A stretch of DNA of 64,000 nt from a virus, in the IMG/VR virus record IMGVR_UViG_3300023184_000026, positions 124,001-188,000 of that record, one strand, 5' to 3'. Both the position numbers and the translations under genes were made by a program. The notes below the pieces were generated by a model that did no database searches, was not told the origin of the DNA, and saw only the letters and a list, made by a program, of their open reading frames with translations. Positions 58,202-63,457 of the stretch are shown piece by piece; within the stretch, counting starts at the first letter, position 1, and the number at the start of each line of letters is the position of its first letter.

Positions 58202-58984
58202 TTAGGACGTTTGTTTGTTATTCAATTTGATATCAAATGCTGCTTCAAACGCAGCTGGTGCTTTTTTATAACTATCTTGTGATTCATCCTTTGGATCAGT
58301 CAAGTATTGCCAATTGAAACTCAATTCAGTTGGCACTTGAAAGCCAAAAAATTTCAATACACTTTTTTGAGTTTCCAATACTTGCTCGCCGTTCCAATTT
58401 TGTCCAATGAATACTATACCAGCATCTTTATCTTTTATAATATTATCTTCACCAAGAGTACTATGACGATTTTCAAGCCAAGACAAACGTTCAATCAGTC
58501 TTTGATATACACCATTGGTTTGTCCCCATCTTACACTACCAAAGAATACAACTGCGTCTGATTCAAACAATACTTTTGAAATTTTCCAAAGATCATCATC
58601 TTTGTTATTGTAACTACACCAACAACGATGATTTCCAGTCGGATTTTTTTCTTTACTTTCCAAAGCGGCTTGTTTCACTCCACAATTGTTGCCTTCTTTT
58701 TTGCTGATGTTGCCTTCGCAGTCATAAATTTTTAGTTTTGATACATCAATAATCTCGGAGTTTTTTATTTCTTGTGCAACATATTCTGCCAATATGCTAC
58801 TTTTTGGTTTTTGTTTGTCACCAACCCAACGATTGCTTGTGGTAAGAATCAATACTTTCTTTTTGGTCTTGAGTTTGTTTATTAAACTTTCAAGTTTATT
58901 TTCATATTCAGCACTTTCATTTAGTTGAAAATGCTCACGCAATAATTTTTTATGCTTATTGAAAGTTGATTCAAAGGTATTCAC
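58202..58984 (-). CDS. Flavodoxin-fold NAD(P)H-dependent FMN reductase-like protein
   Basis: 260 aa with a GTG start. After a helical N-terminal ~40 residues comes a flavodoxin-like fold: KVLILTTSNRWVGDKQKPKSSILAEYVAQEI (flavin-phosphate loop), SDAVVFFGSVRWGQTNGVYQRLIERLSWLENR (flavin isoalloxazine loop) and AGIVFIGQNWNGEQVLETQKSVLKFFGF. A Cys-rich insert CGVKQAAL...NHRCWC is in the middle. It could reduce flavins or act as an electron carrier; a link to the bilin reductase is speculative. Confidence 0.75.
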   Translation of the reverse strand: MNTFESTFNKHKKLLREHFQLNESAEYENKLESLINKLKTKKKVLILTTSNRWVGDKQKPKSSILAEYVAQEIKNSEIIDVSKLKIYDCEGNISKKEGNNCGVKQAALESKEKNPTGNHRCWCSYNNKDDDLWKISKVLFESDAVVFFGSVRWGQTNGVYQRLIERLSWLENRHSTLGEDNIIKDKDAGIVFIGQNWNGEQVLETQKSVLKFFGFQVPTELSFNWQYLTDPKDESQDSYKKAPAAFEAAFDIKLNNKQTS

Positions 58985-59006
58985 GGTGATTATAAGTATA
59001 AACTAC

Positions 59007-59035
59007 TTGACAAAACATACAGCATATGATTGTAT
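59007..59035 (+). promoter_or_regulatory. Promoter, leaderless type
   Basis: TTGACA (59007), TTGTAT (59030-59035) at 17 nt, ATG at 59042 6 nt on. Confidence 0.55.
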
Positions 59036-59041
59036 ATAATC

Positions 59042-59257
59042 ATGAGTAATAAACTAGATGGTGGCCCAGCATTTCCATTCACAGCAGAATGCGATGAAAC
59101 TAAACCAAATAAGATTTTAAGCACTGGAATGACACTGCGAGATTATTTCGCAGCCAAAGCTATGCAAGCACTATTACAAAGAGGATATGCTCAAGATGAT
59201 GCTACAAAACGAGCATACAACACGGCAGACTCTATGCTAAAAGCAAGACAATCATAA
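59042..59257 (+). CDS. Unknown small phage protein
   Basis: 71 aa from the ATG at 59042. LDGGPAFPFTAE...GMTLRDYFAAKAMQALLQRGY is a pattern widespread in phage genomes; function unknown. Confidence 0.75.
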   Translation: MSNKLDGGPAFPFTAECDETKPNKILSTGMTLRDYFAAKAMQALLQRGYAQDDATKRAYNTADSMLKARQS

Positions 59258-59264
59258 ATATAAT

Positions 59265-59588
59265 ATGAACTTTATCAAAAAACTATTTGGCGTAAAAACC
59301 ACGATGATCGGCCCAACTCCAACCACCCCTACTCCTACATACACAATTGGCTGGTCGATATATACAAAGGATGGTACAATTCATTCTCGACAGTATGAAG
59401 ATGTTTCACTTGCACAAAGAATTGAAATCATTGAACTTATAAAAAAAGAAACAGAAGATATGCAAAACATGCTAAACAAAGCAACCAAAGAAGAAATTGA
59501 GTTTGTTAACTTACAAGGAAATGTGTTTAGATTGAGCGATATAACCAAAGTGGCATTTATCAATAATATAGAGAAATCTAAATATTGA
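59265..59588 (+). CDS. Unknown protein
   Basis: 107 aa. N-terminal MNFIKKLFGVKTT then a Thr/Pro linker (PTPTTPTPTY) and an alpha/beta domain with RQYEDVSLAQRIEIIELIKKETEDMQNM helix and VNLQGNVFRLSDITKVAFI. Function unknown. Confidence 0.55.
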   Translation: MNFIKKLFGVKTTMIGPTPTTPTPTYTIGWSIYTKDGTIHSRQYEDVSLAQRIEIIELIKKETEDMQNMLNKATKEEIEFVNLQGNVFRLSDITKVAFINNIEKSKY

Positions 59589-59590
59589 TT

Positions 59591-60229
59591 ATGTATCCAA
59601 CAGGATATAGAACAGGCGACGAAGACGATCAGTGTGACACCACTTACCGAGACTATAAAAATATGTATCCTAAAGACTATAGAGACAATGACATTGGAGA
59701 TGAATATCCCGACAACCGTGGTTATGGTAGTGGATGGCCAAGTGCAGACGTTCCGCCTTGGAATTCTCACGCTCCAATAAACAAACAAACAAACAAACAA
59801 ACAAACAAACATATGGGCGACATGGCAGATTATACATTGGAACAACTGAATTGGGATGTTGAGGATAGCTATGCTGGTGACGGCAGACCACAAACACCAG
59901 AAGGATTCTGGCGTCAAAAAGACGGCACATTTATTGAAATAAAGAAGATGACAGACAGTCATATATCAAATTCTATAGCATTGTGCGAACGCAAAGGATG
60001 CAGTTTTTTGGCTGCTGATTTGGTCTGTGAGCAAATTCGCAGAGAAAAAGTGTTGGATATATACAGACAAAAGCGTGATATAGTATATGCAGCATTTTGT
60101 GCAGGATGGAACTCAGGACATAAATCGGCATATAATGAAGCATATCCAGACGTTGGTCCGGGAGGATTTATTACAACAAAAGAAACTGCTTGGACACAAT
60201 ATAAGAAATCAAATATAAATAAAATCTAG
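59591..60229 (+). CDS. Unknown protein with AAAC microsatellite (possibly phase-variable)
   Basis: 212 aa from the ATG at 59591. The first ~60 residues are Tyr/Asp/Gly-rich and likely disordered (YRTGDEDDQCDTTYRDYKNMYPKDYRD...). NKQTNKQTNKH is encoded by a run of eight AAAC units (59779-59810). After it come MGDMADYTLEQL, with in-frame ATGs, and a helical C-terminal domain (GCSFLAADLVCEQIRREKVLDIYRQKRDIVYAAFCAGWNSG). Function unknown. Confidence 0.65.
   Translation: MYPTGYRTGDEDDQCDTTYRDYKNMYPKDYRDNDIGDEYPDNRGYGSGWPSADVPPWNSHAPINKQTNKQTNKHMGDMADYTLEQLNWDVEDSYAGDGRPQTPEGFWRQKDGTFIEIKKMTDSHISNSIALCERKGCSFLAADLVCEQIRREKVLDIYRQKRDIVYAAFCAGWNSGHKSAYNEAYPDVGPGGFITTKETAWTQYKKSNINKI
59779..59810 (+). 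repeat. (AAAC)8 microsatellite
   Basis: Eight tandem AAAC units (32 nt) inside the gene at 59591. A gain or loss of one unit would shift the reading frame. Confidence 0.9.
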
Positions 60230-60236
60230 GTACCCC
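60225..60236 (+). repeat. TCTAGGTACCCC intergenic motif (site 2)
   Basis: TCTAGGTACCCC overlaps the stop of the previous gene and lies 12 nt before the ATG at 60249. Confidence 0.55.
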
Positions 60237-60248
60237 ACCATCATATAT

Positions 60249-60494
60249 ATGAATGAGTCTAACTCATCAAAAGACCTTATAGATAGTTTGTTGTATGCAG
60301 CTGCACATCCTATATATGACTCTCTCAAGATACAAAGAGAACAAGCTAAAGATGAAGGAAATTTAGAGTATGATAGTAAATATGACGCTTATTATCACAA
60401 ACTTACTAACGAGTGGTTAGAAGAAGTATGCGGTCATAGTGATTGCGAATTTTGCGGTAAAAGACCAGATAAACATATATCCCAGAACATATAA
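60249..60494 (+). CDS. Unknown small protein with Cys/His C-terminus
   Basis: 81 aa. Helical body with C-terminal CGHSDCEFCGKRPDKH, which could bind zinc. Preceded by a TCTAGGTACCCC site. Function unknown. Confidence 0.6.
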   Translation: MNESNSSKDLIDSLLYAAAHPIYDSLKIQREQAKDEGNLEYDSKYDAYYHKLTNEWLEEVCGHSDCEFCGKRPDKHISQNI

Positions 60495-60499
60495 ATTTT

Positions 60500-60712
60500 A
60501 TGAATAAACTTAAACTAACTGCTACGATTTTTTGTGTTGTATTTTCTATTTCCATCATTGTTATGGGAGTTGTTTTTAAAGACATATGGCAAGTATTGGC
60601 TGGCGTATATCTGCAACTATATATTATGGAAGTATATGAAAATTATACAACCAAGAGCATAGCAGAAAAACTCAATGATAAATTAATTGATGCTTTAAAC
60701 AACAAGAAGTAA
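60500..60712 (+). CDS. Small two-TM membrane protein
   Basis: 70 aa. Two hydrophobic segments (~4-26 LKLTATIFCVVFSISIIVMGVVF and ~30-47 IWQVLAGVYLQLYIMEVY), then a short basic helix (SIAEKLNDKLIDALNNKK). Unknown function. Confidence 0.6.
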   Translation: MNKLKLTATIFCVVFSISIIVMGVVFKDIWQVLAGVYLQLYIMEVYENYTTKSIAEKLNDKLIDALNNKK

Positions 60713-60720
60713 TAATATAT

Positions 60721-60990
60721 ATGAAAGCAGACAGCATATATGCTTCATATACAAACAACATATCTAAAAATATAGTGTTGTATTATGATGCAACAAACAG
60801 CAACAGCAACAGCAACATTGCTGCACCAGAAGCAAATGTGTATATACACAAAAATACCAGAACTGTTCAAGAAATAAAAGAATCTTATTATAAACCATAT
60901 GAATATGCACCTAGCAACACATATAAATTTAGTTTTGTAGTGTATATGATTTTGGCATTTATGCTTGTTTTATATATACTTTTTGTATAA
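60721..60990 (+). CDS. Tail-anchored membrane protein with AACAGC repeat
   Basis: 89 aa. An Asn/Ser stretch (TNSNSNSNIAA) is coded by short AACAGC units near 60798-60818; a C-terminal TM helix (FSFVVYMILAFMLVLYILFV) ends the protein. Unknown function. Confidence 0.6.
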   Translation: MKADSIYASYTNNISKNIVLYYDATNSNSNSNIAAPEANVYIHKNTRTVQEIKESYYKPYEYAPSNTYKFSFVVYMILAFMLVLYILFV

Positions 60991-61054
60991 AAAAGAAAAA
61001 TGAATAGCATACCATATATATCATATAGAAATTTACACAATATATATATAGAAT

Positions 61055-61222
61055 ATGAGCAACAAAGATAATAAAGAAATATACAAACAATTTGAAAATA
61101 TGGTTCTTGAATATAGCATACTTTCATATGATGCTAAAGTGAAGTATATGAACATGTTGACAGAATGGTATATGCGTGAAAAAGACGCATTGAATAGCAT
61201 ATTATACAAAATCAAAGACTGA
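61055..61222 (+). CDS. Small helical protein
   Basis: 55 aa from the ATG at 61055 (MSNKDNKEIYKQFENMVLEYSILSYDAKVKYMNMLTEWYMREKDALNSILYKIKD). Amphipathic helix-rich; the only reasonable ORF in an AT-rich gap. Confidence 0.5.
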   Translation: MSNKDNKEIYKQFENMVLEYSILSYDAKVKYMNMLTEWYMREKDALNSILYKIKD

Positions 61223-61470
61223 ATATTTTATAACACCATATATATGAACTGCATATATATACAAAATGGGACAGATTGGGGCAGATTGTTGCAAAATGAT
61301 ATGTTGCAGAGATGATATATGCAACAAAAATTATAATAAAGAAATATATAATCATCACAACATATGGTGATATACTATAATAGTGAGACTAGTATGAATA
61401 TAATATAATCCACGCCATTTTTGTCAATCTTATTTTTTTCTTATACACTTTTTATATATATTGACAAAAA

Positions 61471-61483
61471 CTTAGGTACCCCC
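61471..61483 (+). repeat. CTTAGGTACCCCC intergenic motif (site 3)
   Basis: It follows directly on a TTGACA (61461), in the gap before the gene at 61564. Confidence 0.55.
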
Positions 61484-61515
61484 TATATGCATATCAAAAT
61501 AGTTGAACAAAATGT

Positions 61516-61543
61516 TTGACACATGTTAAAAATCATGTATTGT
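61516..61543 (+). promoter_or_regulatory. Promoter
   Basis: TTGACA (61516), TATTGT (61538-61543) at 16 nt, ATG at 61564 20 nt on. Confidence 0.55.
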
Positions 61544-61563
61544 GTATCTTGTAACCAACAAAT

Positions 61564-61884
61564 ATGGCATATATACAGACCAATAACGAAAAGAAGAACA
61601 GCAACAAGCAGCCCAAAGGCACTATGCCATTGGACAAACTCAAGCAGTTTAAGCTGACTGGTAATCTAGAAGAGCCAGAGATTTATACTACTCATAACAC
61701 AAACAAGATTGCACGTAGTGTGCGAGCATTGGCAGCATATCGTACAAGTGTGCATGGTGTATCTCACACAGGCAAACTGCCAGCATGTCTTCGCAGCACT
61801 GTGCATTATTTTCAAGTGCAGATGCGTCGTAGCGACAGTGACAATAACAAAGATCGCAAAGGTACTGAAGCAGCATCTGTTTAA
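61564..61884 (+). CDS. Unknown protein
   Basis: 106 aa, basic and low-complexity at the start (NNEKKNSNKQPKG), then THNTNKIARSVRALAAYRTSVHGVSHTGKLPACLRSTVHYFQVQMRRS. Possibly nucleic-acid binding. Function unknown. Confidence 0.55.
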   Translation: MAYIQTNNEKKNSNKQPKGTMPLDKLKQFKLTGNLEEPEIYTTHNTNKIARSVRALAAYRTSVHGVSHTGKLPACLRSTVHYFQVQMRRSDSDNNKDRKGTEAASV

Positions 61885-61899
61885 AAAATATAATATTTT

Positions 61900-62088
61900 A
61901 TGATTACTAATATAATTGTGTTGATATCTATTATTTTTGTTGCAATTTTTATTGCAGCATACAAAAGCAAACGACAAGTTCCGCCATCTCAGAATGATCA
62001 TGAGCATGATGAACCTGCTGATGCATCTATTATTTCAGAAAATACATCTGATGCGCCAGCAACTGGCAGCATTGAATATAGCAAGTAA
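61900..62088 (+). CDS. Small signal-anchored protein
   Basis: 62 aa: one N-terminal TM helix (MITNIIVLISIIFVAIFIAAYKSKR) and an acidic His-rich disordered tail (NDHEHDEPADASIISENTSDAPATG). Function unknown. Confidence 0.6.
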   Translation: MITNIIVLISIIFVAIFIAAYKSKRQVPPSQNDHEHDEPADASIISENTSDAPATGSIEYSK

Positions 62089-62106
62089 AATATATAATAT
62101 TTAAAA

Positions 62107-62117
62107 TTTAGGTAGCC
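62107..62117 (+). repeat. TTTAGGTAGCC motif (site 4)
   Basis: Variant of the motif with G in place of C. It lies just before the terminator hairpin. Confidence 0.45.
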
Positions 62118-62125
62118 AGTATAAT

Positions 62126-62172
62126 AGCATAAATTATGATAGCGTTTTATATCATAATTTATGCTTTTTTTG
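62126..62172 (+). terminator. Rho-independent terminator
   Basis: Perfect 16-bp stem AGCATAAATTATGATA (62126-62141) with its complement at 62150-62165, 8-nt loop, then a run of T. Ends the small-gene operon. Confidence 0.88.
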
Positions 62173-62194
62173 TGCTCAAAACATACTAGGATAA

Positions 62195-62207
62195 TTTAGG
62201 TACCCCC
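62195..62207 (+). repeat. TTTAGGTACCCCC motif (site 5)
   Basis: Full form of the motif, between the terminator and the ssb promoter. Confidence 0.6.
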
Positions 62208-62285
62208 ACCTAGCATATATACAGATATGCTATATACAACAGCAACAAAACAAAGTAATATTTAACAGTAATACAAAGTAAAATA

Positions 62286-62303
62286 TTTAGGTACCCCCCC
62301 CCC
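62286..62303 (+). repeat. TTTAGGTACC with ten-C run (site 6)
   Basis: TTTAGGTA followed by ten C residues (62294-62303), directly upstream of the ssb promoter. The C-run is a likely slippage site. Confidence 0.6.
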
Positions 62304-62316
62304 ACTTCTTATATGC

Positions 62317-62344
62317 TTGACAAACAGCATATAGTGTATATAAC
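62317..62344 (+). promoter_or_regulatory. ssb promoter
   Basis: TTGACA (62317), TATAAC (62339-62344) at 16 nt; 51 nt leader before the ATG at 62396, so ssb is not leaderless. Confidence 0.6.
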
Positions 62345-62395
62345 TGATAGCGACAAACCAAATATAGGCTAGTCAAACAACTAAACAAAAACAAT

Positions 62396-62794
62396 ATGCT
62401 AAACGTAGTAACAATGGTAGGTAATGTGGTGGCTGATCCATCCAACAGAAGCACAGGAACAGGTAAAAGTGTCAGTACACTTCGCCTTGCGGTTAATAAC
62501 CCACTCAATGATAAAGAAGTACTATTTATCAATGTAGATACATGGGAAAAACAAGCTGAATTCGTTAGTAAGTTTGTGAAGAAAGGCAGCATGGTAAGTG
62601 TTGTTGGACGACTCAAACAAGATGATTGGGAGAAAGATGGTGTTAAGCGTACATCATATGCCATTGTGGCTGAACGAGTCAACTTCATTGGCGGCAAAAA
62701 GAAAGATGATGCTGTTAAAGTTGCTGTTGTAAGTGATCAAAGTGAAGATTTTGATGATGCTGCATTTGCATCTGCGGCTGGTATAAAGAGTTGA
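62396..62794 (+). CDS. ssb: Single-stranded DNA-binding protein
   Basis: 132 aa OB-fold SSB of the bacterial type. MLNVVTMVGNVVADPSNRSTGTGKSVSTLRLAVNNP, VLFINVDTWEKQAEFVSKFVKKGSMVSVVGRLKQDDWEKDGVKRTSYAIVAERVNFIGG matches the family core; an acidic tail (SEDFDDAAF) could recruit partners. Coats single-stranded DNA in replication. A leader of ~45 nt and C-run motif upstream suggest regulation. Confidence 0.92.
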   Translation: MLNVVTMVGNVVADPSNRSTGTGKSVSTLRLAVNNPLNDKEVLFINVDTWEKQAEFVSKFVKKGSMVSVVGRLKQDDWEKDGVKRTSYAIVAERVNFIGGKKKDDAVKVAVVSDQSEDFDDAAFASAAGIKS

Positions 62795-62810
62795 TTATCA
62801 AAATGTTACA

Positions 62811-62837
62811 AAACCCCGATTTTTTCGGGGTTTTTTC
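62811..62837 (+). terminator. ssb terminator
   Basis: AAACCCCGA (62811-62819) pairs with TCGGGGTTT (62825-62833), followed by TTTC-rich sequence. Confidence 0.9.
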
Positions 62838-62842
62838 TTTAT

Positions 62843-62978
62843 AGCTATATACAGTTTTATACAAGCTATATACAAAATATTATAGCTTATATACTTTTTG
62901 TTATACGCTATATACACTTTTATACAAGCTATATACTTTTTGTTATAGCGTATATACAAAACATTATAGCGTATATAC
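62843..62978. repeat. Seven ~21-bp iteron-like repeats
   Basis: AGC(T/G)(T)ATATAC-type words start near 62843, 62864, 62884, 62905, 62927, 62947 and 62968, about every 21 bp (two helical turns), separated by AT-rich spacers such as TTTTTGTTAT. On the other strand they can be read as a 7-residue peptide repeat, but a coding use seems unlikely because it would run into the ssb terminator. Candidate replication or regulatory binding array. Confidence 0.7.
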
Positions 62979-63159
62979 AATATTATATAGCAAAAATTCG
63001 TTATATAATATGCACTATATAGAGAATATATGTTGTATCAAGAACAATATAGCATATATGGTTTTGTCAAAAAAACCTATATAACAGGGCACCAATTCAA
63101 TTATATATGAAATTTAAAAAATGTCAAACACATAAAAATTTATATCAAAAATTATTTGC

Positions 63160-63188
63160 TCGACTTTTTATAAAAAATAGTTTATAAT
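63160..63188 (+). promoter_or_regulatory. Inward promoter (left)
   Basis: TCGACT (63160), TTTTATAAAAAATAG in the spacer, TATAAT (63183-63188) at 17 nt, reading rightward into the GC-rich island. Confidence 0.6.
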
Positions 63189-63214
63189 AACGTATGGGGA
63201 GGAACCCAAAATTT

Positions 63215-63246
63215 TAAAAAAATTGGAATGAATATTCACGCAATTT
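63215..63246 (-). terminator. Terminator of the candidate small RNA
   Basis: On the - strand AAATTG (63246-63241) pairs with CAATTT (63225-63220) around an inner GTGA-ATAT-TCAT stem, followed by T residues. Confidence 0.55.
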
Positions 63247-63334
63247 GAGCAGCCTCCGGTCCCCCACCCATCGGCCACCCTTTCGGGACTCACCGTAGTT
63301 CGGCTTTTCGGAATCGCTCTCCTACTTCCACCGT
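63215..63334 (-). ncRNA. Candidate GC-rich small RNA
   Basis: A - strand transcript would start near 63334 from the promoter at 63341-63368 and end at a hairpin plus T-run near 63215, giving about 120 nt. Bases ~63248-63336 are strikingly GC-rich for this genome and hold local stems such as GCCG-AACTA-CGGT and CCC-GAAA-GGG (GNRA loop). No known family was recognised. An ORF across it on the - strand is not convincing. Confidence 0.5.
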
Positions 63335-63340
63335 GCTTTA

Positions 63341-63368
63341 ATAATGACAGAAATTTATAAAAAGTCGA
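63341..63368 (-). promoter_or_regulatory. Inward promoter (right) of the candidate small RNA
   Basis: On the - strand TCGACT (63368-63363), spacer with TTTTATAAA, CATTAT (63346-63341) at 16 nt, the same form as the other promoters of the genome. Confidence 0.55.
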
Positions 63369-63424
63369 GAACAATCAGCCATGTGTGTGCCAACCAACAT
63401 CACTTTTTTCAACGATTGTTCTCG
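63366..63424. repeat. Inverted repeat before the last gene
   Basis: CGAGAACAATC (63366-63376) and GATTGTTCTCG (63414-63424) form a perfect 11-bp inverted repeat with a 37-nt loop; its arms touch the -35 boxes of the promoters on both sides. Confidence 0.7.
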
Positions 63425-63450
63425 CTTTTTCTATAAAAAGTAGTCAGTGT
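63422..63450 (+). promoter_or_regulatory. Promoter with TATAAAAAG spacer, leaderless type
   Basis: TCGCTT (63422, poor -35), TTCTATAAAAAGTAG in the spacer, CAGTGT (63445-63450) at 17 nt; ATG at 63458 is 7 nt on. Confidence 0.55.
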
Positions 63451-63457
63451 TGGCAGC

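Larger units (their letters stand above)
61223..61563. other. AT-rich intergenic region
   Basis: 341 nt without a credible gene. It contains GTTGCA/TGCAAC inverted words near 61287-61316, a CTTAGGTACCCCC motif (61471-61483) and the promoter for 61564 at its end. Otherwise I see only AT-rich sequence. Confidence 0.6.
62089..62395. other. Regulatory gap before ssb
   Basis: 307 nt with no credible gene. It holds three TTTAGGTA(C/G)C motifs, one strong terminator (62126-62172), a run of ten C residues (62294-62303) and the ssb promoter. Confidence 0.65.
63159..63369. repeat. 16-bp inverted repeat flanking the GC-rich island
   Basis: CTCGACTTTTTATAAA (63159-63174) and its perfect complement TTTATAAAAAGTCGAG (63354-63369). 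Each arm is the -35/spacer part of a promoter pointing inward. Confidence 0.85.
62795..63457. other. Large non-coding region after ssb
   Basis: 663 nt with no convincing gene: ssb terminator, iteron-like array, AT-rich stretch (63001-63158), then facing promoters around a GC-rich island and two nested inverted repeats before the last gene. Confidence 0.7.

Noticed and set aside
62798-62980. - strand ORF with 7-residue YIAYNKK-type repeats
   Set aside because: It is the 21-bp repeat array read as protein and its end is the ssb terminator; a non-coding array is more likely, though not excluded.
63168-63374. - strand ORF across the GC-rich island
   Set aside because: No family-like pattern, very short, its start lies in the promoter; a structured RNA is a better explanation.
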